From Erodium maritimum (Eukaryota > Streptophyta > Magnoliopsida > Geraniales > Geraniaceae), in NCBI GenBank assembly GCA_963921825.1, contig OY997596.1:36571932-36635931 (forward strand): DNA of 64,000 bases. The letters are read 5' to 3'. Shown here in pieces: positions 33,340 through 45,017 of this stretch (the first letter of the stretch is position 1; every line of letters begins with the position of its first letter). Position numbers and translations under genes: made by a program. The notes below the pieces were generated by a model, which ran no database searches, was not told the origin of the DNA, and worked only from the letters and a program-made list of their open reading frames with translations.

Positions 33340-33870
33340 GCTTGCGTTGATAAAAGTACATTTTGTTGTTGATAAATCTAACGTCAAGCGTTGATAAATT
33401 GTCTGTGACTGGACCTTCCTGAGTTGATGCGCGTTCAAGGAACAAGTCGTGTTACTGGAATGCATTGATAAATCTTTCTACTAGCATTGATAAATCGTTC
33501 TACTAGTCTTGATAAATCTTACTATTAGTGTTGATAAATCTTTCTTCTTGTGTTGAGAAATCTTTCTTCTAGTGTTGATAAATCTTTCTTCTAGTGTTGA
33601 TAAATGTATGTTTTAGAGTTGATAAACTAACGGCCTGTGACCTTGTCATTCCTGAGTAGATGATCGTTGTAGTCACACGTCGTATAGTAGTTAGCATTGA
33701 TAAAATTGCAGTTTATTGTTGGTAAAAGTTAGGTTTAGAATTGATAAATGACTCTGACCAAGTCACTTCCTCAGTTGATAGGTCCAAAAATTGTGTTGAT
33801 AAAACTGGCTTACAGTCTTAATAAATCTTTCATGTTATATTGATAAATCTCTCTGACCAGGTCCCTTCCT
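33340..33870 (+). repeat. TTGATAAA-rich leader of the transposase gene
   Basis: TTGATAAA/TTGATAAAT occurs every 20-40 bp. A longer phrase like CTGACCAGGTCCCTTCCTGA recurs near 33403, 33632, 33752 and 33853, each followed by GTTG or a close variant. The array precedes the ATG at 33882, so it lies in the 5' leader or first intron. Confidence 0.85.
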
Positions 33871-33881
33871 GAGTTGGTACC

Positions 33882-36535
33882 ATGGATCTTGACGATGTTT
33901 GCTTTGGATTCGAGTATGAAGATGTGGATCCTGTTCCACAACCTATGGTCACAACAAAGGTGTGGATTCCTGAATGTAGTGTTGATTTAAAACCTCGAAA
34001 GTATATGAACTTGGTTCCTTGGAGGAAGGTATAATTTTCTACCAAACTTATGCATTAAATAGTGGGTTTGGGACACGTTGAGGACCAGAGAAGAAGAAAC
34101 CAAGGAGTAACACAATCAATTTTAAATACATGTACTGTGCAAGAGAAGGAGAAGCATTTTTAGATGATATCGAAGGAGAGACCAATGACAAATTAAGAAA
34201 AAGATATAGAATGTCTACACGGACAGGCTGTATGGCGAGGATTTCTTTGAAACACACTGAAAATGGTTATACGGTGTATGAGTTTAGAGAAGACCACAAT
34301 CACCCACTGCAATGTAAACGTGATTTGCATTATCTGAGATCAAACAGGGATTTAACACCAAGGCATAAACAATTTATCATAGATTGCTCAAAGGTTAATT
34401 TGGGAGCTACAAAGGCATTTAACCTTTACAGCTAAATAGTTGGAGGTCCTACTAATGTAGGAGCGTGTCCAAATGATTTCAGAAACTTCCAGCGGGATGC
34501 TCAGATTACCATTGATTAATTCCACACTAAAGAAGACTATTGTAGTGACTTCTTCTTTGAGTACAAAGTTGATGCTGATGATCGGCTAAGTCACCTTTTC
34601 TGGGCTGATTCAATGTCGAGGAAGAATTATGAGCTCTTTGGTGGTACGATGTCATTCGATTCAACTTATAGATCAAACAGGTAAAGCATGTCGTATAACT
34701 TGACAATCTGCATCAGTTTGATTGATAAACCCTTCATATAAGGTTGATAAATTGTGTACTCACTATTGATAATTTATTTATCCTTGTTGCTTATGTTTTT
34801 GTTTGTTTAGGTACATGATGGTATTTGCGCCATTCACTAGAGTAGACAACCACAACAAGTCGATCATCTTTGGTGCTTCTTTATTAGCCAAAGAGGATGC
34901 CAAATCTTTTGTTTGGTTATTCCAAACATTCCTCAAAGCTATGAAGATGAAAGAGACTAACTGTTTCATAACAGATCAAGATCCAGCAATGAGAAAGGCT
35001 TTTGAGGAAGTGTTCACACAAAGTAGGCATCGACTATGTATGTGACACATAATGTAGAAGCTTCCTTCTAAGGTAAGTTCTGTTTTGAATTTATACATTT
35101 GTTAGTGATTTATGGTTGATAAAAGTTAACGTTAGGAGATAAATAATTTGTTCAGTTGATTATGATAAATCTGTTATTATTATTGCAGGTTCCTCACAAT
35201 GTATACCATGAGACAAATTTCAAGAACAAATTTAAAGCATTGGTGTGGAGTAACTACACCGAAACAGACGAGTTTGAGCTGACTTGGAAGGCTTTAATTG
35301 ATGAATTCCAACTATGTTTGATATACGAGATAGATGAATCCCTGCATATTTTAGGGGGCTAAAAATGGGACTATTCCTTAGAACAACATCAAGATCAGAG
35401 AGTAAGAACAATGCATTTGGTCAATTCACTAACAGGTCCCTTTATTTTGTGAGAATTCATACACCTTTGTGATTGATAAATGTTACAATGAGGACTGATA
35501 AATTATGCACTCTTGACTGATAAAAATATGTGTGGAGACAATAGTGTTTTCTGATGATATAATTTATTCTCTTGTGATAAATGTTTCAAGAAGAACTGAT
35601 AAATTGTGCAGTCTTGATTGATAAAAATGTTGTTGTTCAGGTGCCTTACCCTGGTTGAATTCATGTGGCGCTTCGATATAGTCGTTGAAGGACAGCGACA
35701 GAAACAATTACAACTGGACTTCCAATCAAGCACCTTAGCTCCCAACTTCATGGTATTATTATGAAATTGAGAAGGACGCTTGGAGGATTTACAACCGCTC
35801 AATTTTTGACATCATAAAGAAAAGTGTTGTGGGAACAACCTTCAGGTGTGGGATCAAAACCTGTGTTGAAGAGGATGGAAAGAAGATATATAACATCGCA
35901 AACAAACATGGGAACAAGACGTTTGTTGTTGTGCAAAGCTTACCTGGGAACCATTGCACATGCACTTGCATGAGATTTGAAGGATTTGACATCCCTTGTA
36001 TGCATATTTTCTTGGCTTTGCAAGCATTTATGGTTGATCAAATACGGGAGAGCTTGATCACGCAAATATGGACAAAGGATGTACGCAAGAATGTTGAAAA
36101 CTCTACAGATTCTGAAGAATTACAATCATCTGCCTATGGTGAGTGTAAGAAGATTATTTTTGATATATGCTCAATGCTTCAATCTTGTGTCCTCCATCCA
36201 GCAGTGAATGCTGCAAAGTTGAAGGAATTTGCAGAACAAGTAAAGGACTTCAAGAACAAATTGAATGATGAGGAAGCTGATGATTTTGCATCAAGCACAA
36301 CACAAGAACTTTAGACTTTGACAGGTCTTTCTAAACCTTCACAAGTTATTGTCAAGCTACCACGTATATCAAGGAAAAAAGGTTGTGGAACGAGAATTCA
36401 ATCAGGGATGGAAATGTCTATTGAAGCTAAGAAAAGGAAGAGGACTTGCAAAGGATGTGGTCAACCAGGTCATGACATCAGAAACTGCTCCCCCAAAAAA
36501 GATGGGTGCAGTGATAAAACATTGAACTACTGTTG
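33882..36535 (+). pseudogene. FAR1/MURA-type MULE transposase, degenerate
   Basis: ATG 33882 opens MDLDDVCFGFEYEDVDP. After a frame slip comes the FAR1 zinc-binding domain (IIFYQTYALNSGFGTR, then RTGCMARISL and FREDHNHPL). Exon 1 ends 34680; the next exons start at 34811 and 35189, with TTGATAAA-rich introns between. The MULE DDE core shows MSFDSTYRSNRY (first D) and FITDQDPAMRKA (second D). The SWIM finger NHCTCTCMRFEGFDIPCMHI and a CCHC knuckle CKGCGQPGHDIRNC close the protein. The product would bind TIRs and cut DNA in the nucleus. Stops at 34079-34081, 34433-34435 and 35043-35045, another TAG nearby, and frame slips inactivate it. Most stops look like C-to-T or G-to-A changes. Confidence 0.92.
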
Positions 36536-36670
36536 ATAAATGTAGCACTTAAAGTTGATAAATACTTTCCCCCTATTACTGACTCTATGAATTACAAGGT
36601 CATTCAGTATTGATAAAACATTGAATTAGGCTTGATAAAGTCTTCAAGTAAAGTTGATGAATCTGTTTTT
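36530..36670 (+). repeat. TTGATAAA cluster downstream of the transposase gene
   Basis: GTTGATAAATG, GTTGATAAATAC, ATTGATAAAACA and CTTGATAAAG occur within 100 bp of the transposase stop. The array continues past the solo LTR at about 39715-39910. Confidence 0.8.
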
Positions 36671-36730
36671 TAATATTCCTAAGTCTGATTTACAAGGTGC
36701 TTCAACACTAAATATGTACACAAATTTAAG

Positions 36731-39708
36731 TGTCACGCCCCAATTTCAGCGAACCGAACTAGGGACGCGAACGTTTAAAAAGTTACAATACTTGAAGCCT
36801 GTTTTCATTAAATTACTTTAAAAGTCAGTTTAGTTCCACAAAATAATAATATTTACATCTCAAAAAAATATTAGTCCCACACTTGGATAAAAACGAGGTA
36901 CACGTCACTAGACTCAAAACACCCAGCAACCCGCTTCAAGCTCTTCAAGCTTCAGAAGCTCACCTAGTCCAGACTGCGAACGGTACCTGTAGGAAAAGCA
37001 GCTAGGGGTGAGCGTTCGCTCACCACCACAGATAACAGACTGACTACGGCATACTTAGCAGACAAAGCCGGTGACACCAACAACGACTCAAAAGATACAC
37101 ACACGACCAATACTTTCCTCAACTGACTCAACACTCGGACACGTGATGTCGACCCGACACAACAATCGACGACCTCCTCCAAGGACACGATAGACAACCA
37201 CGCAACACCCAAGATCACAAAGGATCGCATACCAGCTGCTCAGTAACCATCTCTGTATCTCGCCCTTTCCGATCCCAGTCGGGCCAGGCGGTCGACCTGT
37301 CGCGCAACTTCTCCCGATCCCAGTCGGGAGGCTAACCCACAACCTCTCCGCTTCACCCGATCCCAGTCGGGGAGCTAGCCCACAACCTCTCCGCTTCTCC
37401 CGATCCCAGTCGAGAGGCTAGCTACACCACACAACCTCCACCAGTATCCAGTAACCAAACACAATCACAAACAAGGTTCAACAGACAGTAACGACACCAG
37501 TCCCAAACTCCATAGACACTCAAGGCCAACAAGACGCCAACAACCAAACACAGGTTCAACAACCCTACGGGCCCTCATGGCCACCCAAGACACCAACGGT
37601 AAAGTACGGGTTCACAACCCCACGGGCACTCACGGCCACCCAACTCCAAGAATAACAACACGGGCCCTCATGGCCACCCAAGACTCAATAGTAATAACAC
37701 GGGCTCTCAAGGCCACCCAAGACTCAACAGTAATAACACGGGCTCTCAAGGCCACCCAAAACTCAACAATAATAACACGAGCTCTCAAGGCCACCCAAAA
37801 CTCAACAATAATAACACGGGATCTCAAGGCCACCAAAAACTCAACAATAATAACACACAACAACCTCCGTCATACTCGATGCCTCCAACAGTCCTAAGAT
37901 CACTAGTTTCACAAACAACCTCCGGGCATGGTCATATGCCTCCAATAATTCTAATATCGCTAAGTTCTCTGCTCCTATGACACTACTAAGTGTCACATGC
38001 CTTTCCAATAATTGCTAAGTTCCCGTAACATGCTTTTCTAATATTCGATAACCTAAATAACCCACGACACCCCGGTGTCACATACAATTCTACAGTTAAC
38101 TTTCCCTAGTCAGGGCCGAGATCCGACTACTTTTCCCTACCTCGTATACAACTCCAGAAGCGCTCCACTAAACCTAGATGTGATCCCAGTCACTCGCCGA
38201 GCTTCCCTTTGCCTCGGACTGCAGCACGATCTAAAATGATACAGATTTAAGGCACTTTTAAACTAGTACGAATAAACCGAACTTCAATAAACTTAACGCC
38301 CAAACGTAACCCTGACAATGTCGATCACTCCCAAACTTCCCAAATACTCGACATTGTCGATAAAGGACCCGTAAAGGCCCGATTCGCCCGACATGGCGAA
38401 TCTGCCCGGGTTTTGTAAATTGCCTTCCGGGGCTCCAAAAGCCCCCGTTTTCGTTTCTACGGTCTCAGAATAGTTCAAGGAACCCAATGCACTTGACGGA
38501 ATCGAATTCTGACTTCCGAGTCAATTAATTAACGTTTAAAGTTTCTAAAACCCGTTAATTACAACTTTTCCAATTTAATTCCAATTTTCGATTCAGTTAA
38601 GGGTAAATGGTCCGGGGAACGTTTTAAACCACCCGAACGTTAAAAACCGAGCACCCGAGCACGTGCCCCCACCCGACCCACTTGGCCGTGGGCCCTAGGG
38701 TCTTTTAGGGCACGACCCACCTTGGTGGTGGCTAGCCCTAGCTCCGGCCAGCCACCCCGAGGTCCGGCCAGCCCCGGCCAACTCCGGCAAGCACCGGCCA
38801 GGTCCGGCCAGCCTCCAAAAGGCACGGCCAGCCACCTCACACGGCCGGCCGGCCACCCCACACGGTGGCCGAAGCTACCCCGAGCTCCCGGTCACCGGAA
38901 AACGATCCAAAACCACTCAAAAACGTCTCCAACGAACCCCCAACCTCACTACAACCCTAACTCATAGTTTACCCAAACCCTAGCTTTCAAGAAAATAACC
39001 AAAATGACGATCGGTTTAGTTCTTACTCGAGAGGAAGACGAGGGGAACGATGTTGCTCCTTGCCTTGAGATGATCCAAGGGTTGGATATCAAACCATAGC
39101 CCAACTTCTTCTCTTTTCTCTCTTCTTCTTCTTCTTCTCCAAACTCTCTCTTCTTTCTCTTTCTAAAACACAACTCATTTCATTCCCCCCCCCCTTTTCC
39201 TCTATATGGCCGAACCCCCCTCTCTCCCTTGTCTTCTTGTTTTTCCCCATAAACCTAACACCACCACTTGGTTGACAGGTGGCAAGGTGGGTCCCACACC
39301 TTTTTGGAAAATATCTACTAGATATTTTCCAATCAGATTCGCGAAAAAGGACGTTTCGGGCCCCGAACGGGCACTTTTCCAAAGAAATTACGAAACTTGG
39401 CGGGCTACAAGGAAATGGCTCAACTAAGACCGCTGCGACGACGACTAAGATTTTTGGATCCAAAACGGTCCTCGAATGGACCAAAACGTCGCTCGGTTGA
39501 CTTTTCCAGCGAAAAGTCAACATTTCCCAAATTGATCAGAAAGTTGCCCTGAGTCCCCCGGAACTCATTTTGGTCGATAGAGGGGTCAAATTAAGTCCGG
39601 TATGACCCTCGGGGTCAATTTAGGTTAAGTTAAGTGTCTGTCTCAAATTTTTTAAATTTTCCTGTTTTTCGCAGGTTTGACTGACGTTGATCAGAAGTGG
39701 TTATTACA
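36731..39708 (-). mobile_element. Solo LTR of a Tekay/Del-like Ty3/gypsy element, inverted
   Basis: On the minus strand it begins TGTAATAACCACT and ends TTGGGGCGTGACA; length 2978 bp. A perfect TTAAG duplication flanks it (36726-36730 and 39709-39713), so it is a complete insertion later reduced by LTR-LTR recombination. It matches the 2940-bp LTR at 50562-53501 along its length. It sits between the converging transposase and ULP1 genes. Open frames within it (36964-37342, 38640-39523) are fortuitous. Confidence 0.93.
37575..37865 (-). repeat. 39-bp tandem repeats inside the solo LTR
   Basis: Units such as GGCCACCCAAGACTCAAC followed by AGTAATAACACGGGCTCTCAA repeat several times. The same array, inverted, lies at 52262-52480 in the other LTR. 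The unit length is a multiple of three, so it yields a spurious repetitive open frame. Confidence 0.85.
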
Positions 39709-39714
39709 TTAAGG

Positions 39715-39910
39715 GTGATAAAAATTGTAACAAATGTTGATAAAAACTTAGTACATCACTGATAAAAGACCTTCAAAAATACTTACCTGTTGCTAGTAAA
39801 AATATCATCCACAACCGTGATAAACCATGAACACAGAATTGATAAAACTCTTCTATATATGTGATAAACCTGGTACATATAAGAGATTGATAACATTTGT
39901 CAAACATTTG
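39715..39910 (+). repeat. GATAAA cluster 3' of the ULP1-like gene
   Basis: GTGATAAAAATTG, GTTGATAAAAAC, CTGATAAAAG, GTGATAAACC, ATTGATAAAAC and similar words recur about every 20-35 bp. This continues the array interrupted by the solo LTR. Confidence 0.85.
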
Positions 39911-40092
39911 ATAGAAAACTTAATAAACCCTGTCATTCCACATGCTTAAAAACATCTATGCACATTTCGTATCATCTGTTTACCAAAAAATGCTAGAGTC
40001 ATAAGAAGTTTGCAACTGATTACATCCTTTTTACCAAAAAAAGTCACTGCACAAAAGACCTAATACTTCATACGGTTTCCTTATCTAAAGTC

Positions 40093-41251
40093 CTATATAG
40101 TTCTTTCTGAAGAAGCAGGAGATTTCTCATCCCATCCACTTGGTTGATTCCTCTGACAGTAGCTCCTCAGCTTTACCTCGTTCATGATCTTTGCGGTGTT
40201 GCTTGGATATGTGCACAATTGCATGACATATCGATGCCTCAGCTTCGATAGTTGATCAGCCTATATAAACAACAAAAAAACCTCCCAAATTAGTTAAACT
40301 ACACACATAAAAACACATGACTTAAAAAGACATACACAAGATAAAATGTTAGTTTACATTGTTCTTTGACATAGGAAAACCCCAAATACTTCCGAATTCA
40401 CCCATGTATCTCTCCATGTGAAACATGCAGTAGATGCCACAGTCAACCACATTATCAGCGCTGCTCCAATCTAGCTTCAAAGCCTTTCCACGTCCATTTC
40501 TGATTCTCACAGAGAGTGTAGCATCAAGCCTTTCAAGGAACATCGAAAACCTATTCATCTGTCAATGATTAACAGAAAATACATACATTAGAAACCCAAA
40601 AATGTACGTAAAATTAATAACTAAAATCGCAAATAAAAACTTACCAAATTGGTGATTTTGTTCACGTACTTGCCTCTAAAGTTAGTCCCCTGCAAGTTAT
40701 CGAGGACAGCCACTGTGTGTTTCTTCATGTTGACACATACCAAGTAATAGTGAGACTTTGCATGGATTGGGAAAAACACCTGCCATAGAAGAACAAAGAA
40801 GACAAACATGGTTACACAAAACACAAACCTAATACTATAAAAATGATACATAAGCCCGAAAATGTGTGGGGGATCCTTACCAAATCCACGGTAGTGAGAT
40901 CAACACCCATGTACAACTGCAACTCGGTTTCAAGATCATCACGCCATTTTTCTTTCTTCAGATCAATCAAGGATGTCTAATGATAAAAAGCATGTAAAAT
41001 GATAAACACATTCCCACCTTAGTATTATTAAAAAAAGACAAAATTCACATGAATAAAAAGCACTCACGCTTGCAACTGTTGTGAAGAAAAACCTTGAAGG
41101 TTCATCCGGTGTTCTCTTCTCCTCCATCAAATTCATGAAAGCAACCCATGCATTAATAACACCCACCATTACTTCTGTCCCAACTTTCATGTACTGTAAA
41201 TCATGTTTCATCACAGCTACGCAGCCATCCATGATTTCGAACACCATTTCC
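40093..41251 (-). pseudogene. ULP1-like (C48) cysteine protease, catalytic exons
   Basis: Minus-strand exons at 41251-41068, 40976-40881, 40779-40645, 40558-40358 and 40260-40093 have GT/AG borders and join in frame to a TAG at 40093-40095. The fourth-from-last exon ends LYMGVDLTTVDL. The next has the catalytic His and Asp (KSHYYLVCVN, VAVLDNLQG). The following one has the catalytic Cys in VDCGIYCMFHMERY. The final exon encodes ADQLSKLRHRYVMQL and the C-terminus. ULP1 proteases cleave SUMO or related modifiers; in plant MULEs the role of this protein is unknown. No stop or frameshift is seen in these exons. The gene as a whole is broken upstream, so I list it as part of a pseudogene. Confidence 0.88.
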
Positions 41252-41269
41252 CTTCAAAACACACACAAT

Positions 41270-41662
41270 ACATATGCTTGATAAAACTGAATCACATTGT
41301 TGTTAAACCTAGCAGATAAAGTTGATAAAAATGTAAAACATGGTTAACAAATGCAAAACAATGTTTGCTAATGCTATACACATCAGTGGTGATAAACCTA
41401 TATAACATTAGTGATAAACCTAGCAGATAAAGTTGATAAAAATGTAAAACATGGTTAACATATGCAAAAAAAATGTTTGCTAATGCTATACACATCAGTG
41501 GTGATAAACCTATATAACATTAGTGATAAACCTAGCAGATAAAGTTGATAAAAATGTAAAACATGGTTAATAGATGCAAAACAATGTTTGCTAATGCTAT
41601 ACACATCAGTGGTGATAAACCTAGCAGATAAAGTTGATAAAAATGTAAAGACAGGGTTAGTA
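41270..41662 (+). repeat. About 111-bp tandem repeats built on GATAAA, in a ULP1 intron
   Basis: AGCAGATAAAGTTGATAAAA recurs at about 41311, 41422, 41534 and 41622. Each copy continues into ATGTAAAACATGGTTAA and GTTTGCTAATGCTATACACA. The third interval is 24 bp shorter because one GATAAACCTATATAACATTA segment is missing. Confidence 0.92.
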
Positions 41663-41671
41663 CAATACCAC

Positions 41672-42537
41672 TAGTCTTCTATATCATCGTTCACTAGCCA
41701 TTCCATCCATAGTTGCTCCTCATTTGTCAATGGAGCATTCAAATATGTTTTCCTAGTTGATGGCCATGCCTCTATAATTTTCTTCGTGGTTGGCTTTTTA
41801 CTACTGCTTCTCGATTTCTTCTCTTCTTTTTTCCGTTTTCCCTTTTCTTTCCTCACAACATCTTCACATGCTTCCCTCCCTACATCAACAACATCTCCAC
41901 ACGCTTGCCTCCCTATGTCAGCAACATCTTCAAGACCAAGACTGAATGTAGGCATCCCACGACCTTGTGGCTCGCCTACATTGATCTCCTCAGCATCCGC
42001 CGCAGACGTGATATTATCATCACCTTTTCCTTGTTCGACAACATTTTCGCCTTCTCCTTGTTCAACAGCATTATCATTTTTCCCTTGATCACCAGCATCA
42101 TCGCCTTTTCCTCCAACAACAACATCACCTTCTGCCTCAACGTCACAATCTCTTTCTAACTCCACTATCGGTTCAACCCCATCCTCGTGCTCCTCAACAA
42201 CCTTATCATCCCTTCCAAGGCTAACACAATCAGCTTCTGCCTTCTCTCTCTCTGCTACACAATCTTGGCCATCGTTCTCCTTACCGCTACCTTGGCTATT
42301 CACTTTAGTTGCAACATTAAATGTTGCATCAATAGCCTTTATCACATCGGGATGCCTCCACCAACGATCTTGTGATGACTCTTCGATGTTGTGCTCTGAT
42401 GGGGCCCCCACCATCTCATTCACAGCATCGTGAAGCCTCCTAACGGTGATATTGTCAGAAAACTTCGAAATGGCTGTTTTGATGTTGTCCTTAAAAAGGA
42501 CATAGCTATCAGTGAGATGCACTGCTTGTTCCGCCAG
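41672..42537 (-). pseudogene. ULP1-like gene, long acidic/basic middle exon
   Basis: Starts after an acceptor (TTGTAAAG) with LAEQAVHLTDSYVLFKDN and keeps one frame for about 288 codons. It holds an acidic low-complexity stretch with repeated VEQGKGDD-like units, a repeated DVADIGRQACGDVVDVGREA segment, then a lysine-rich, nuclear-localisation-like patch (KEKGKRKKEEKK). It ends LTNEEQLWMEWLVNDDIED. At the likely donor (41671) the joined codon would read TAG, possibly a CAG-to-TAG change. Such disordered linkers are usual between the N-terminal domain and protease of MULE ULP1 proteins. Confidence 0.75.
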
Positions 42538-42631
42538 CTTTACAATGAATTCATACACATTACAAAAATACAAAAATGTACAGAAAAACACAAAAACTTA
42601 TGACTTTAACATAAAAAAACTTTGAATATAC

Positions 42632-42782
42632 CTCTTGTCCCAGATCATCAATGACATCTTCAACTTCCTCGGGTACATATGGGTCTTCCTCAATGTAACC
42701 TTCCCCGAATGACCCGTATTGCTTTTCAAGATACTCCCGATCTTTCAAGTCATCAGATGTCCACCCTATGAGAGAAGGCTAA
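42632..42782 (-). pseudogene. ULP1-like gene, exon split by the gypsy insertion (downstream part)
   Basis: The minus-strand frame reads PSLIGWTSDDLKDREYLEKQ and ends VEDVIDDLGQE at a donor. The upstream part of the same exon is at 53502-53556 (LYYVDRVVLEKRFVERAQ). Joining the two after removing the retrotransposon and one 5-bp duplication restores the frame (...ERAQ-PSLIGW...). The TSD copies now differ (plus strand GTTGG at 53502, GCTAA at 42778). Confidence 0.8.
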
Positions 42783-43414
42783 TGTAATAACCACTCCCGG
42801 TCAACGCCAGTCAAACCTACGAAAAACAGGAAAAATTAAATTTTTTAAGACAGACACTTAATTCAACCTAAACTGACCCCGAGGGTCAAACCGGACTTAA
42901 GTTGACCCCGATATCGACCAAGGTGAGTTCCGGGGGACTCAGGGCAACTTTCTAATCAATTTGGGAAAAGTTGACTCTTCGCTGGAAAAGTCAACCGAGC
43001 GACGTTTTGGTCCATTCGAGGACCGTTTTGGATCCAAAAAGCTTAGCCGTCGTCATAGCGGTCTTAGCCGTCGTCACCGCATTGTCTGCTAAGTATGCCG
43101 TAGTCAGTCTGTTATCCGTGGTGGTGAGCGAACGCTCACCCCTAGCTGCTTTTCCTACAGGTACTGATCACAGGACGGACTGGGTGAGCTCTCGAAGCTT
43201 GAGGAGCTAGGAGCGGGGTCCGGGGTTTTATCTTTTGAGTCTAGTGACGGATACCATGTACCTTGTCCATTTGTTGGGACGTTTTTGAGTTGTAAATATT
43301 ATTTTGATTAACTAAATGGTAATTTCAAAGGGTTTATTCAAAACAGGTTTCAAATGGTTTATGATTTTAAATGTTCGCGTCCCGAGTTCGGTTTACTGAA
43401 ATTGGGGCGTGACA
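42783..43414 (+). mobile_element. Internally deleted gypsy LTR (first copy)
   Basis: It begins TGTAATAACCACTCCCGG and ends GGGGCGTGACA like the full LTR, but is only 632 bp. About 2.3 kb of the middle is missing, with the break near 43067 where CCGTCGTCACC joins GCATTGTCTGCTAAG. The ends are nearly identical to the LTR at 50562-53501. Confidence 0.9.
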
Positions 43415-44838
43415 GTTGGGCCCTCTCCACAAATCTCTTCTCGAGCACAACCCGATCCACGTAGTATAACTGCATAACACCAAACAAAACAAATTAGAAA
43501 CTGCTGACAGTGAAAACAAATTTGTTTATTGTCAGACTTCTCAAATAATACAACCAAGGATTCAAATAAAACACACAATATATGAACTCACGAACAGATT
43601 CACAATGAAGTAAAATGCTTTACTGATATAACTAGAAGAACGATTGAATTACATAGATGAAAATACCCAACTTGCTCCAAGTTGGGGCTGCCTTGCTCCA
43701 AGGCCTCTCCTCTCTACAATCTTCTCGATAAAACAAAAGCGTAAACCCTACGCAATACAAATAGCTTGAGACTCTCCAAAATGGTCCCCTCCACGAGCCA
43801 TTCCGAGCTACACGACAACCTGCAACCCCAATACGAACACATCGATACTCAGCTTTAGCCTCACGCAGAAGAGATGCTAGCATTCGGAAAACGACGACGT
43901 TGGGTTTCTTTAATCATTTCTCTCCAACTGGGCCTCCACGCTCAAGCCCAATTTCTTCAATTTTCGGCCCGATAACACTTAAGATCCTGACATTTATCAA
44001 CACTACATGCATAATTTATCAACATTATTCAGTACTTTTATCAATGCAACAAGGATGATAAAAAATTGAACTAACCATGAGAAATGTCAAAGGCCCAGCA
44101 TAGAACTTCTCTCCTGTGGCTGAGTTATCCCATTTTTTTTGCTTTCAATCAGGCCATCAATGACAAAGCCACACCCGTCATATTCTGGGATGGCATTTAC
44201 TTTGTCCATTGCGTACAACACAAAATTATTCACATAGCTCCCGCTCGTCCCTTCAACCATCACAGTTGAGAATACACAACGAAATTCCACTTGAACATTT
44301 CTTCATCTCCTCTTTGTTTCTTCATCACTTCAATCAGAGAAGAGATGCTCACTCCAAAAACTGATTGAGCATTAAACTGCCGAAGCCAATGTACAACAAG
44401 TCGACAAAAATCAAATCTCTCTGGAATGATCGCTCGTCCGCCAAAGGGGATCCCTAATATCTCCTTAACATTTTCACTGCTGATGTGTAAATGTCGGTCT
44501 TGCGATAGCTTGATGCAAAGACTCCCAGTATGGATATTACTCACAAGCCAAAAGCCAAGGGCTTGTGGTAAGTCCTTCACCTCCAGCAATGACATGCTCC
44601 CAAAACCCATGTCCTGTACTGCCTTCTTCTGCACATCAGTCATTTCCTCTATGAAATTGACCAAGGACTTAGGTGATGTCCTGATCTTCAACCTCCGAAG
44701 ACCATCACCTCTTATACGAACATGATACTTCTTGGTCCTCTTTGCAATTGGGTTTGCAAGAGCATTGTCCTCCCGCTGTGGTCTCTTCTTCACAGGACCT
44801 ATGAATGGTTCCATAGATTAACTCTGTTCTGCATCCTT
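43415..44838 (-). pseudogene. Duplicated segment of the ULP1-like gene (displaced copy)
   Basis: This 1.4-kb block is about 98% identical by eye to 53502-54928. It carries the ULP1 N-terminal exon as an open frame (44814-44260: GLRRLKIRTSPKSLVNFIEE, LGFWLVSNIHTGSLC, EILGIPFGGRAIIPERFDFC), then a 2-nt frame slip near 44265 and SYVNNFVLYAMDKVNAIPEY. It ends abruptly at 44838, where it meets gypsy LTR sequence, with GTACCTT repeated at the join. It is separated from the protease exons by an LTR, so it cannot be the working copy. A TTTATCAA cluster (reverse of the usual motif strand) lies at 43998-44040. Confidence 0.85.
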
Positions 44839-45002
44839 GTACCTTGTACCTTGTCCATTTGTTGGGACGTTTTTGAGTTGTAAATATTATTTTGATTAAC
44901 TAAATGGTAATTTCAAAGGGTTTATTCAAAACAGGTTTCAAATGGTTTATGATTTTAAATGTTCGCGTACCGAGTTCGGTTTACAGAAATTGGGGCGTGA
45001 CA
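44839..45002 (+). repeat. 5' LTR remnant of the Tekay-like element
   Basis: Only the last about 160 bp of the LTR are present (CCTTGTCCATTTGTTGGG... to GGGGCGTGACA). The rest is replaced by duplicated ULP1 sequence. The primer site follows. Confidence 0.88.
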
Positions 45003-45005
45003 GCT

Positions 45006-45017
45006 TGGTATCAGAGC
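45006..45017 (+). promoter_or_regulatory. tRNA-iMet primer binding site of the gypsy element
   Basis: TGGTATCAGAGC, a perfect initiator-Met primer site, 3 bp after the LTR end. Confidence 0.92.

Noticed and set aside
37577..37897. Open frame with 13-residue repeats (also 52187-52570)
   Set aside because: Produced by a 39-bp tandem repeat inside a gypsy LTR; no start context, no family, and it lies in a non-coding LTR.
38640..39523. Open frames within the inverted solo LTR
   Set aside because: They are inside an LTR bounded by TTAAG duplications and are not conserved as coding in the other LTR copies.
41280..41660. Regular repeats resembling a CRISPR array
   Set aside because: The units are 111 bp, built from GATAAA words in a transposon intron of a eukaryote; no uniform short repeat/spacer pattern.
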